The position numbers and the translations under genes are program-made. DNA of 64,000 bases from Ignelater luminosus. Taxonomy: Eukaryota > Arthropoda > Insecta > Coleoptera > Elateridae. Position 1 is the stretch's first letter. Each line of letters begins with the position of its first letter. The notes under the pieces were generated by a model, which was given only the letters and a program-made list of their open reading frames with translations, ran no database searches and had not been told where the DNA came from. The stretch is from contig VTPC01008022.1 in NCBI GenBank assembly GCA_011009095.1, forward strand, positions 62,001 through 126,000, in the 5' to 3' direction. Of this stretch, positions 20,930-40,466 are shown piece after piece.

Positions 20930-21870
20930 AAGAAAAAGAAAAAGAGTTTGATTGCTTGCTTCTTTGAGTTAATAGCGGATGAAAGTGTCGATGTGCTTTT
21001 TCCAAATAAGTTTCTTGACTAGAACTATACCTAGCTTGTTTTTCCATGGAACGGGTTGATTGTTGATGTAGATTGTAGACTGGAGCTGGTCATCTTTTGG
21101 CGGAGAACACGGTCACACATTTTTACGAATTAATTTCTGCATAGCATACCCAGAGCCAATTTTAGATTACTTCTGCTGCTGTGGCCAGTCTAACATAACG
21201 TTTTGACGTTCATATCTCAGGGTCGCCGGCATATGAGGCTGTGTTAATGTCTTAGATCCTCGAAAGGTCTCCGACTAAGATAGAATACAGTTGTACTCCT
21301 CTGTAGATTGATCCTTAGGTAGTCGTCTCCTTTTTCCGGATTAATTTCTATACACCATGTCTGACGTCAAGTTTCGGTATCTCCTGCTGTTGTAGCTATC
21401 TTCTAGTTATCAATTTAGAATCAGGTTCTTGCGCTTATATTGCCGTGTCATCGGTGGCGGCTTCCGTTCTAGGAAGGCCCTTGACTAAGATAAAATACAA
21501 CTGTAATTCTATATTCTGATGGACAGATCCTGAGTATTTTAATTCTGAACAGGAACAACGCTAACAATTTTACGAGGTCTGCATTGCTGTTGTTATTATA
21601 GTACCTTGTATATCGTAATGCCACACTTTGTCGAACACCTTATAAACCTCTAGGAAGATGGCACCTGTGTCATTTCTTTGATAGAAGTTTTCAGGATCTA
21701 GTAGGTTGTAGAAAGGCCTCGTTGTCTTGTATAATGTTGTGGTCTTTGTTCTGGCTTCGGAATGATTATCACATCAGCAGTGCTCCATCGCGTTGGAGAG
21801 TGATAGAGCCTCAAAGTTCTTAAACAGGTTTCTCAGAGCGTTAATTATACCATTTGGGCTGGGTTGTTTT
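20930..21870 (-). mobile_element. LINE fragment: reverse transcriptase domain (minus strand)
   Basis: Read from 21820 downward the minus strand gives SPTRWSTADVIIIPKPEQ, then GAIFLEVYKVFDKVWHYDIQ (the AFDkVWH block, near 21650), WCIEINPEK (near 21350) and TVFSAKR with KKLIWKKHIDTFIRYL near 21100-20970 (post-catalytic part). The catalytic FADD box was not seen. Two similar segments around WC.EIN (21130-21290 and 21330-21500) indicate an internal duplication. It is broken by many stops and likely belongs to the same broad clade as the 19.4-kb piece, in the opposite orientation. Confidence 0.7.
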
Positions 21871-22099
21871 CTTTGTTTTCGTTGCGCGGATATAAGAAAA
21901 ATGACAAATGAAAACATTTCTCATCCCAAATTCGTTTTTCGTTCCTTTTCTGTTCTTTCATAATCAGATAAGTAAATTCTGGAGAGTTTTCAAGTTAGCT
22001 AACTCGGGAAAAGTTGTCGATTTAGACAAAAATGTTAAAAGCTAAGAACGAATTTAAGAATTTGAAATACATACTTGCAGGGGCCGAAATTCACAATCC

Positions 22100-22418
22100 C
22101 GGCCCGACTAGAGATAAAATTGAAGCGGTTCGAAACTACCCGAGCGGCCCAACGGAGAAGCCCTAAGAGCCGAGAAGTCCAACAGACCCGATAGGCTTGA
22201 ACGGTCCAACAGGCCCTAGGGGTCCGAACGGCCCGATAGATCAGAGAAGCTCAAAGAGGCGAGAAATCTAAAAGGCCGAGAAGTTCAAAAGTATCGACAG
22301 GTCCGAAAGATCCGATAGACCTGAAAGGCCTGGGAAGTTTAAAAGGACCAACAGTCCCGAACGATCCTACAGACCCAAAAAACCCGAAGGGCCGAAAAGT
22401 CCAAAAGTACCGACAGTA
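22100..22418. repeat. GP-type tandem array, locus C, left part
   Basis: Units GGCCCGAACGGTCCAACAGG and GGGCCGAAAAGTCCAAAAG recur. It is interrupted at a TA dinucleotide by the foldback element 22419-23191 and continues on the other side. Confidence 0.75.
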
Positions 22419-23191
22419 GGGTGACAAGATTTTTCCGACTTTTTTTTTCTTTCAAAGCTCGCACGAAAAAATGTTAATTTGATGCATCTGAAGAGCTTTA
22501 TCCAAGTATCAACTCGTTTAAAAATTTTTGAGAGGTTGATCAAGAATTTTAAAAGTCTCAAAAAACAAAAGAAATCAATTTTTCTTTTTTAGTTTTTCAG
22601 TTTCTCACTATTTCAATCTTTTCTATGTAGATTGTAAAGAAACATACTAAAATTTGAAGTCGAAATATTAATATTTAGAGGTCGCTCAATAATTTTAAAA
22701 ATAAATTTCTATAAACTTTAATGGTTTTGAGCGACCTTTAAATATTAATATTAAGACTTGATCTCATTATAACTACTATTTTATAGTACAATTAATTAAT
22801 TTTAATCATGAGCATTATTGAAATTGAAAACTATGATAAAAGACAAATAGTTACAATTAATATTAATATATAAAGGTCGCTCAAAACCATTAAAAGTTCA
22901 TTAAAGATTTATTTTTAAAATTATTGAGCGACATTTAAATATTAATATTTTGACTTTTAGAATTTTAGTATGTTGCTCTACAACCTACATAGGAAATTGA
23001 ATTAGTGAGAAACTGAAGAACTAAAAAAAGAAAAATTGATTTTTTGTTTTTTGAAACTTTTAAAATTCTTGAGCGACCTCTCAAAAATTTTTAAACAAGT
23101 TGATACTTGGATAGAACTCTTCAAATGCATCAAATTAACATTTTTTCATGTGAGCTTTAAAAGAAAAAAAAGTCGAAAAAAATTGTCACCC
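22419..23191. mobile_element. 773-bp foldback element with full-length inverted arms, TA target duplication
   Basis: Each half is the near-complement of the other. GGGTGACAA begins at 22419 and TTGTCACCC ends at 23191, with TA on each side (22417-22418, 23192-23193). Arms extend about 380 bp to a centre near 22800. Inside each arm a smaller palindrome built on GGTCGCTCAA occurs (about 22680-22738 and 22874-22932). There is no ORF. It is probably mobilised by a Tc1/mariner-type enzyme judging by TA, but that is inferred. Confidence 0.88.
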
Positions 23192-23193
23192 TA

Positions 23194-23620
23194 ACCGACA
23201 GGCCCGACAGACCTGAAAAGTCCGAAGGGCCGAGAACTCTAAAAGGACCGGCAGTCCTGAACGGTTCGACAGACCCAAAAAGCCGACAGGTCCGAACGGC
23301 CCAGGAAGTCCGAAGGGCCGAGAAGTTCAAAAGTATCGACAGGTCTGAAAGGCCTGACAGACCCGAGAGGCCCGAAGGGCCTGCAAGTTTAAATAGACCA
23401 AGTCACGAACGGTCCTACAGACCCAAAAAGTCCAAAGGGCCGAGAAGCCTAAAAGGATCGACAGAAGCACAGACCCGAGAAGTCCGAAGGGCCGAGAAAT
23501 CCAAAAGGTATAACAGGCCCAAACGGTCTGACAGGGTACAACGGCACGACGGGCCCGACAAGACTGAACGGCCCGATTGACCGGACGTAGGCCCGAAACG
23601 TTCCATAAATTTCTAAACTA
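23194..23620. repeat. GP-type tandem array, locus C, right part
   Basis: Continues the array after the foldback element: ACCGACAGGCCCGACAGACC and CCGAAGGGCCGAGAAG units up to about 23620. Confidence 0.75.
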
Positions 23621-24070
23621 AGGCCCGGTGTAAAGGCGCGATTAGGAAAGCTTCTTAAGGCGTCCTCGCAGTGGGGAAGCCAGCTAAAGGGGGGAGGGAC
23701 TATTTTATAAAAACTTCATGATAGAGACGGAATTTATTCAAATGTTCAAGTTTCTCTCCGTTTCTATTAACTCGTTTTACCGACCGGTTTCTGCAAAAAG
23801 CTCTGAAGATGAGGTGATAGAGTCTTAATTTTGTAAATTGATTCTGTCTGCATTTCTTCTGCTTAGCCAGATTTGGCTGCATTTGCATTGGTATTATATT
23901 CTGTTCAAATGCTTTAAAATTAACCAAGAAGGCTTTGTGGTTGCTGATATGAGGTAAATCACTTTTTTTGTACGTTCATACCACTGCGTTTGTTTTGAAC
24001 AATTGCTTTGAAAACTGTTGCGTAAGTCTTAGTCTCTTTGTGTATTTGTTGAATATTAAACTTAACAGTT
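23621..24070. other. Unassigned stretch
   Basis: A minus-strand frame (23700-23927) is Lys/Asn/Arg-rich with no recognised domain. No repeats resolved. Confidence 0.3.
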
Positions 24071-24521
24071 AATTTAGATTATTTGTAAAAGTAAAACGTT
24101 TATGTCAACAAATAAACATTTTCTTTAAAATTTTCCATTAATAGATTTTATTTTGTTGCTACTGACTGCTTAACCTTAAAATGACAACTGTCAAATAATA
24201 CGACTAATAACAAGCATAAAAACTAAGAAAAAGGATTTTCTGCGTCAACTTTTGCAGCTTAGAGTTGGCTGTGTTGCTAGTTGTCACTTAACGGCGAATA
24301 GCGTACGTGTTGTCATAACAACGTCAAACAAGGCTAAATAAAAAATGCGACCAACTTTTAAAATATTTATTTTGCGGAAAATTCAAATTGTCATCATCAG
24401 TCATTTTGGATCACTCGGTATACTTAAATGCCGTTCTTTAATGTCCAGTATTTAGGCGTATTTTGTATTTTGTACTTTTTTCTAATTATACAATAACTGA
24501 ATTATAAATTTTGAAACTTGA
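24071..24521. repeat. Dispersed repeat family, copy 1
   Basis: AATTTAGATTATTTGTAAAA through TTGAAACTTGA recurs in the same orientation at 37925-38491. The shared core GTTGGCTGTGTTGCTAGTTG is well preserved. No ORF or terminal inverted repeat was seen. Confidence 0.7.
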
Positions 24522-25850
24522 TGTCAACTTTTATCAAATTCTTATAAAAACCTACTCTATAGTCTTCACAAGTTTGGTTCTCAAATATAGGTGTGATACC
24601 TTCAGCTGAGTTTTGACTAATAGTTTTTGCCGAGCCTACTAACCTATTGGAGTACCTACTACAACAGGCTAGATAAAAAGTAAAAAGAGTTATTTGTGAG
24701 AGAGGAAGAGTAAAAGAAAAAAAGAGAAAATATCGAAATTCGAGATAAAGAGAACGGTCGATCAGCCATTGTTCGTAGAGAACAGCTTTTAAGCATGTGA
24801 TAAGGCGCAAGTAGTAGGATCCTATGTACCTTAACGGCGAGCAGCTGATTCAACTGAGAAAATCGTTTTCTGTATTAATCTTTAATGAGGAATTCATCAA
24901 AAACCATGGGAGGGAGGCATCATGCTTCTGTGATAATATGAGAGAATATTTTTCTTTATTAATATTTCCCCCAACATTTCTCTCGCTTTTATTACAATAA
25001 AAAGAAACGGAAACAAGATAATCGTAGTTTCGTCTTCACAGTCTTCAATTCGGCACGAATCTCCCAATTATGTCAGTGAAAAATACTGGGGTTGCTAAAA
25101 CTCTAAATTTTATTGATAGTTAAATCAGTACACAATGAAAAATGTAAAAATTAGGAACATATAAAGTTTTCTTATTTCCAGTAATCAAAATAAACAGAAA
25201 ATGCGCTTTTTACTTTTTCGTTTCTAAACGAATTCTAAGTTAACTTTAAAAAGCATCTTCCTACGAACAACCATTCAATCATTTATTGATATCCATATCA
25301 CCCAATTAATTCGAGAAAATCTATAGAATTCATAATAGGAATTTTCAATGTTGTTAATTTTATATTTTCTTAGAATTCTTCTTTAAGCAATTCGAAACTT
25401 TAAAAAGTCCCAATTAATAATCTTTTTATTCTATAATCATCAGAGGTAATGACTTCACCAATTTCCATTTTCTAAGAAAATTAAAAATTATAAACAAATT
25501 CATTGAAAAACGAAGATAATTACGCATGTTTTGATTTCATTCGGTTCTTCTCATACAGGTTCACTTAAGAATATTCCTTTAAAAAAAATAATGATAATAA
25601 TAATAATAATAATAATAACATAATAAATCTTTAAATAAAGAGAGCGAGACAAAATTATGGTAATCCTTCCTTTTTTCCACAAGAATGACGTGTAAAAATT
25701 GTAACGTAGATAAGGGTTCGTGATATGAACAAAAACAACTTTTCACATCGGCTATTTCTATCTTTCTCTTGTTAAATTGGAAAATCGAGTATTCCTAGAA
25801 AGAGACGGGGGCAAATTTTAAACGAATGAGGCAGCTTTCGGCGTGCAGCA
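24522..25850. other. Intergenic stretch before the KIAA1143 homologue
   Basis: AT-rich with no gene recognised. It contains an AAT microsatellite at 25588-25627. Confidence 0.35.
25588..25627. repeat. AAT microsatellite
   Basis: About twelve near-perfect AAT/ATA units with two interruptions. Confidence 0.85.
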
Positions 25851-25934
25851 AAAACTACAACAAATACGAGGACCGCTTTTTAGCGTAGCGTACAACTAGC
25901 GTCACGGTGACTGTGTGTGTATGTGTTGTCGTGT

Positions 25935-25940
25935 TATAAA
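25935..25940 (+). promoter_or_regulatory. TATA box of the KIAA1143-homologue gene
   Basis: TATAAA lies 115-120 bases upstream of the ATG in the only locally less AT-rich block of the area. A small stem-loop (CAGAATTT…AAAATTCTG, 25963-25989) follows in the predicted leader. Confidence 0.5.
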
Positions 25941-25997
25941 AGTGTTCCTCTCGCGTTTATACAGAATTTCCCCCTTCGGAAAATTCTGCACTTCTAA

Positions 25998-34058
<8,061 letters not shown>

Positions 34059-34849
34059 TGAGTTTCTTTAATTTACTTTAACGAATTCAATTACATATTT
34101 TTGCTGCTGTTACGTGGAGAGGGGGGAGCTTAGCGTGTGATCAAAAATTCAAAAATCTTTCTAATCGACTAATCTAGAAAAGAAAATGCGCATTTTTTTC
34201 ATTGTAAGTGTAAACGTGCAATTGAACATATCTATAAAAGCCATTTAAGTTATACGTTGTTGTCAATATATTTCTCAAAAGCCTAAAAAAATTAACTTTG
34301 GAGAAATTGGCGTATGCCTACTAACAAAAGAAACGGAAGTGGCATGAAATGCATTATTAACACTAAATGTCGAGATATAAATGTATTCGTACTTATTTAG
34401 TGCTTGTTCCGTTATGACCCTCAAAAAAAGATTTATATTTGTGTAATAAAAATTTTTGACAGTTAATATTCCATTGCATAAACGATCTCGTGGGATATTC
34501 ACTGTCCAAAATTCCCATTACACAAATATGTATTATAAATATTGAGAAACTCGAGGACTCGATCTATTCATTTGTTTGTAAAGTTGTCTTAAAAAGTTTC
34601 TTATCAAGAGGCAATTGAGTGCCGGTGCTCCATCTAGTTCCTTTTTTAAGAGACTTATTAACTAAAATCCAAACACATGATAGTTTGTCAGCGCTCCTGC
34701 AAAATCCAGCTTGCTAAGGACTTTGCGCAAAATAGCGGTACGTTCAGCACAGATTGATGAATTCATTGAACGCACCTAATGAAACGGCAGTAAAATAAAC
34801 ACAATTAGACTCGGGTTTAAAATAAAACTGTACTGCGGTACATCACATG
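34059..34849. other. 3' flank of the KIAA1143 homologue; no gene recognised
   Basis: AT-rich, with a probable 3' UTR to about 34460 (AATAAA at 34445). Nothing else resolved. Confidence 0.35.
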
Positions 34850-35039
34850 TACTATTGGTCTCAAAATGAACTGGGACACTTTAATTTTTCCATTGTAATA
34901 TCTACATTTAATTTCGACTAAAATATCTTTACCCATGGATTATTTGATCGATCAAGTCACATTTACACTAGGAAAAATACCTACATTTTCGAATCATTGT
35001 AGTTGGCCAGTGTCCTGTTTCATTTTGAAACCAATAGTA
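34850..35039. mobile_element. 190-bp MITE, copy 1
   Basis: The termini TACTATTGGT.TCAAAATGAA and ACACT at +27 are inverted repeats of about 31 bp (34850-34880 and 35009-35039). The interior contains CCATGGATTATTTGATCGAT. A second, more divergent copy in inverted orientation is at 37717-37893. Confidence 0.75.
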
Positions 35040-35259
35040 AGTTAGATAATGAAAAATGTCTGTCTTAGAAGGCGTTCATTCTGTTATTGTATTTAAAATT
35101 AGCGTTTTGGTTACTAGTAAGAAAATGGGCTTGTTTCTACTTTCTAAGTACTACTGTTATGATATTGAAGAACTCGAAACGATACGAGTTTTCAAGTATG
35201 TATTCTTGTTATCGTCAATTGGCGATTTGTACAAAGTGGGCGACATCTATTGGAAATTA

Positions 35260-35583
35260 AAAAGACTAGGTATAATACCGAAGAACATTGTTGCAACAAC
35301 AGTGAATCACGTCGTCAGAAACAATAAAAAAATTATAAAGTCATCAGATCTGGAGATTTATTGTTAACTTTGGCAACGCTGCTTAAACTATTGTTCACTA
35401 TTAAATCACAATGCCAGTTGATGTGAAATAATGTACCGACACCAAACAAAAATCGATCGCGAATTGAGCTCGATGACGATTTTCTTTTCGCTAGAGTTGT
35501 TCAACGTAAAATTTGGCAAGTTTAAACGTCAGTTTATAAGTTTGAGATTATTAGAATTTGAATTTTAGAGAAAAGGTAGTTAT
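35260..35583. repeat. Single-arm copy of the long-inverted-repeat element plus an adjoining repeat module
   Basis: 35412-35583 matches the arms of the 60.45-61.46 kb element (GTACCGACACCAAAC, TCGCTAGAG, GTTTATAAGTTTGAG). 35280-35390 matches modules at 58750-58860 and 61552-61606 (TCAGATCTGGAGATTTA … TTTGGCAACG). The order of the two modules differs between loci, implying separate insertions. Confidence 0.55.
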
Positions 35584-36355
35584 CTTTTTTGTTTTTGAAT
35601 AAATCTAGTTAACTCAACCTCGGAATTTGTATCTTCGGTTGGCCGTGGAGAGAATTGACAGATTTTGACACTGGGAAAGTTCCGTATAATGGAATAGTGA
35701 AATTCTTGTCATTTAAGATTAGCAAACTCTCGCACAGTGATGAGCATCAGCATAGACGCCTTATCATAATCAGAAGTGATATAAATAAGGGTCTTACTTT
35801 GAAAATTCAAAAGGGTTCAAAAACTCACTTCAATTTTCTACACCTAATGACTCGCCCAGTATATGGGTTTTTTTAGTATTCATTTCGGCGCCCAAACAAC
35901 TGCGTTCTGGAGTTCTTTAGATAATTAGTTAAAATTCGGCTACAAATAGAAGAACAGTGGCGTATGTTACTCAATGATCCATCCAAGCTTAAGTCTTCAC
36001 TTGAGCATTTTTTTGTTTTGCGACTTCAGATTTCAAATATTGCGTTGAATTCAATTTTTGCTACAAAACAAGACCATTTTATAATTTTGATGTTCTGCTG
36101 CGTTCAGGTGATAAGAAGTACTTTTTATTTTTTCTAATTCCTAATTTATTTGAAATCTATCTGTACTCTATTTAGAATACGATTGTTATCATCTTATCAT
36201 CCATGGCCTCCTACCTACGAGGCCCATGAAACAGCTCTGGTTCTTAAAAATATAATACGCTGTATATTTTTAAATGTTCGAGCTAGAACTACATCTAGAA
36301 TCTAATTTTGGTTTTCTGTCGTAACTAGGGTTTCATGCGCGCGTGGTAAAATTTA
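35584..36355. other. Unassigned stretch
   Basis: No recognised gene. Frame 35655-35876 has no domain. GAATAAATCTAGTTAACTC near 35600 resembles 60778-60800. Confidence 0.3.
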
Positions 36356-37460
36356 ACCTTGACATCCCTTTTATCTAAATAAAAAGGTAAATGGAGGGCG
36401 AACCCCGACTTTGAGCCACTGTAGATGACCCATTGGATGCCACATTACGACCAATGATCGGATCTTAAATCTGTCGAGAAGGTTAAAGGTGACCACTGGA
36501 GCTGGCCCGTTCAATACTTCATTTCAACCCATGATAATAACTAGCCTATTAAGAAGCCAACAAAACACGCCCTTTGGATGCCACATCATGATCAACGATT
36601 GTATCTTACATGTTTCGAGAAGGTTAATAGTGGCCATCGGAGGTGGCCCGTTGAGTGGCTCGTTCCGACAAAATTTAACCTTAACACCCGTGAAGATAAA
36701 TGGAGGGCGAAGACCGAATTTGGACCTCTGTAGGTGGCCCATTGGATGCTACATCCCGACCAACGATCATATTTGACATCTGCTAAGAAGGCTAATTGTG
36801 GCCACCGGAGGTGGCCCGTTGAGTGATTCAGACAAAATTTAACCTTGATACCCGTTTTGTTTTAATACGAAGGTAAATGGAGGGCGAAACCCGAAACTGG
36901 ATGCCACATCCTGACCAATTATCGTATCTTAAATCTGTCGAGAAGGTTAATTTTGGCCACCGTAAGTGGCCCTTTGAATGTCCCATTCCGATCCCTGATT
37001 GTATCTAGCTCTATTAAGAAGCACCGGGGGTCGCACATTGAGTGCCACTTGTTTTGTTAAGAAGGTTAATGGTGATCCCGTTGCGTGACCCATTCCGACT
37101 TATGATCATATTTTTAGCTCTATCGACAAGGTTAATGTAGGACGAAGGTCGACCTTGTGCATTGGAGGTGCCCAGAAGGTTAATAGTTAACTTGAATCAC
37201 CTATTTCCTCAGTTCTGTTAAGAAGATTAAAGGTGATCCATTGAAGGTAGCGTGATGGGTGGCCTATTTCAATCTGTGATTATCTCTTTAGGTCAATTAA
37301 GAAAGTTGATGATGGTCCACCGGAGGTAGCCCATTCCAATATACGATCGTATCTTTAGCTCTATTAAGAAAGTTAATGGATGGCAAAGCACGACCTTGGT
37401 TTACCGGAAGTGTCCCACGGGACGTCATGCCCCGACCCAAGATCGTATCTTTAGATCTTT
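36356..37460. repeat. Diverged long-period tandem array
   Basis: The phrases GATCGTATCTT, GAGAAGGTTAATGGTGGCCA and CCGGAGGTGGCCCGTTGAG recur about eight times, with spacings near 80-170 bases. The array also contains AAATGGAGGGCGAA and GGATGCCACATCCCGACC blocks. It is much less AT-rich than its surroundings. Short frames across it are repeat by-products. Confidence 0.7.
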
Positions 37461-37716
37461 GTTTCGTCGGCGACATTACAACTTGTGAACATATCAAGTA
37501 CTAAGGGTTAGTGTTTTGCAGACGAGTAGTGTTTACACATCATTTTAATGCAATATTGGAATGTCATTTGCACAATGTCATTTAAGTGATTTATGATTTT
37601 TTTACACACGAGATTTAATGGTTTATCGTTTTAATAGTAGTTTTATTATAATTTTAGAAACTTCCGGATGTTTTAATTTTAAATTTCCTGCTTCGAATAG
37701 TTTTGTCGTAGGTATG

Positions 37717-37893
37717 TACTATTTGTTTCAAAATGAACTAGGACACTGGCCAACTAGTATGATTCGAAAATGTAAGTATTTTTCCTAGTGTAAATGTGAC
37801 TTGGTCGGTCAAATAATCCATGGGTAAAGATATATCTCAGTCGAAATTAAATGTAGATATTACAATAGGAAAATTAAAGTGTTCTAGTTCATA
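37717..37893. mobile_element. 190-bp MITE family, copy 2 (inverted)
   Basis: Complement of 34850-35039, with ATAATCCATGGGTAAAGATA in common. The right terminus is degraded. Confidence 0.7.
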
Positions 37894-37924
37894 AAATTGC
37901 AACTGTGAACTCTACAAAAAAGAC

Positions 37925-38491
37925 AATTTAGATTATTTGTAAAAGTAAAAAATTTATATTAGTTAATAAACATTTTCTTTAAGATTTCCCATTAATAGAT
38001 TTTATCTTGATACCGCCGACGTCGATTCTGACAAATGTTAACCTCAAAATAACACCAGTCAAATAATATGTATAACTTACAAAAATAAAAACTAACAAAT
38101 GAAAAGTAGCAGTTACACAACTCATGAGTATCTAGATTTTGATTTCAGGTTTTAAAGCGTTTGAACAGAGTATATCTTTCATGTTTTACAGAAATGCAAG
38201 ATGTACCGAGTTTGAATTTCCCGCGTTAATATTTAAGTGATTTTTGCAGCTTGAAGTTGGCTGTGTTGCTAGTTGTCACCTAGCCAGCCAATAATGTATG
38301 TGTTGTCATGACAATATCAAAAAGGCTAAGTCAAGAATACAGTGCTACCGACTTTTAAAATACTTCTGTTAAGCGGAAATTTTTTCAAACTGCCATCAAT
38401 CATTTTGGATCACTTGATACCCCCAAATAAGAGAGTATCTTGTACTTTTCTGTAATTATACAATAACTGAATTATAAAGTTTGAAACTTGA
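37925..38491. repeat. Dispersed repeat family, copy 2
   Basis: Same orientation as 24071-24521, with about 110 extra bases near 38110-38220. It ends at TTGAAACTTGA, followed by a small GCCTCC/GGAGGC hairpin at 38493-38511. Confidence 0.7.
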
Positions 38492-40284
38492 GCCTCCTTC
38501 AAGGAGGCGCACATTGCGGTCGCTTTCAGTCATTCAACTTACAAACTAACTAGAAAAAGCTTTAAATTTTATTAATATGATTTTTTTTCTGCTAGAAACT
38601 TCTACATTGGTTTTTGTGTTTTTTTTATTCAGGTTCCGGTCCCAGTATCAGAAATTCAGATGTATGTGAAGTTTAGATTTATACCGACAAATGAGAGAGA
38701 GAAAATTTCTAAGGTTTCTAGTCATATCAAGAAACTTTTGAATATTACTGCCTGTCCAGATTGAATTGATGAAAAAAATTTTAAAAAAAATTAGTAAAAA
38801 GAAGAAGGATTGTTCACATAACGTAAACTACTTGTATTGACACCATTATGATTGGTTAAATAAAAACTTCTTCATTCTTGAAGTCTAAAGTCCAGTACTT
38901 GAAATGCTACTTCTAGCATTTGTAACACAAATAGCTGTTTAAAAGTGTAGTCATATAAACACGTAGATAAAAATGATTGCTAAACTTTCGTTCTGAACAG
39001 CACCGACATTCAAATCGTGATATCATGGCAACTTTCAACTTTTAGAATTTTTCTCATACGACAAAAAATAATCTACATCGAGGAACCTTTCAAATTCTTT
39101 CCATTTGAACGCTTTTAGGATCAAAAAATATCTTTGCATTAGAGCGCCTTCGGCATATTCCAGGATTTAAAGTAATTACATTATTGGTATGACAATAAAA
39201 ATATTTTTAATTTATAATGAATGTCGTTTAAAGCGAAACACCCTGTATATGTATACGAGTTGTAACCTCTTGTTCTTATTGGCTTTGCAGGCTTTATTTT
39301 GTGTGATATTACATTCTGTTCATTTCTGACTAAATTGTTTTATTTATACAAACCCTCAAACTTTTTTTTTGCATTTTCTGACCGACGCTGTACAGAGTAT
39401 ATAGTAAGTATAAAAGTCGCCACCAGAGGTCGTATTCGATTTTCAGTTTTTCCTATTGATAAAAGTAATAATAAGACAATTCTTATAATCTAGTTATAGA
39501 AATTCACTGCACTATGACCACTAAACAGTGCGGGACCAATATTGTTAGTCCTCTAGCTCCTTTACTATTACCTATAGAAAGATTTTTTGTTGACATCTTT
39601 TCTATGTTTTGATGCGTTCTTCTTGGTGTTAAAGTTTCTTGCAGACTTGCAGCACGCTAATAGTTTGCCCGCGTGCGTGCGAAGTTTTTCAGTGTGTCCC
39701 CAAATATAAAAGAAATCAACGTGACGATTTTCATTTCCGTAAGAACAGCCCAATTTAATGGCTCAACCCTCCCAAATCATGATCATGGAGTTTTGCCCTT
39801 CACCAAGGCACTTAACGTGAGACACCACAGGGCTACATCCACGCCATGCGCTACAATCAATACACTGGAATGCTCAATACATACTGGATTTAGCACTAAA
39901 ATGTCTGATTACACTGTGTAAAGCAGTTTTAATATCAAGTAACTAGTCTGGAGATTTACTTATTAGTTTAGTGAATTGATTTGGACTTAACATTACTAAA
40001 CTTCGTTCACTTCAGCAAGCAGCTGTCAAGTTGACAGTTGGTTGGTATTACACGCGTCAATTCTTATTAGGAAATTTCATTTTTGTTGTTGAGATGAATT
40101 AATAATTTAACTGCCGTGTTATTTAAAATTATGAGTAGTTTTATAAGCTTTTAATTTCACTATCTATTTAAAAATTTTATTTTGTTAAAACGTCATATTT
40201 ATTTACTCTTAAAATCATAAAGAATGCCCACCTTTCTGAAATTAGTTGTTGCTATTCTTTTTCCGTGGGGCAGGGGCATTTTTG
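38492..40284. other. Unassigned stretch
   Basis: No gene recognised. The frames at 39299-39493, 39568-39753 and 39673-39921 show no domain. AAACACCCTGTATA near 39237 looks like the terminus of an unidentified insect element. The palindrome CTGTCAAGTTGACAG is at 40024. Confidence 0.3.
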
Positions 40285-40466
40285 TACGTCCAAATGGACA
40301 CCTAGTATTTATGAAATGAACAAGACAAAAATATATTAGTAGCCTGAACTAAAAGAACTATACTTTTTGGAATAAAAGAAAATAACTAATCTGAAGAAAA
40401 ATTCAACAAAAATGTAAGCTCCATATAACACCGGCAAAGTTAGTGCATGGACGTACGTTGGATATA

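Noticed and set aside
35056-35367. 103-codon frame starting at an ATG
   Set aside because: Overlaps dispersed repeat modules shared with 58.7 and 61.5 kb. No domain or splice support.
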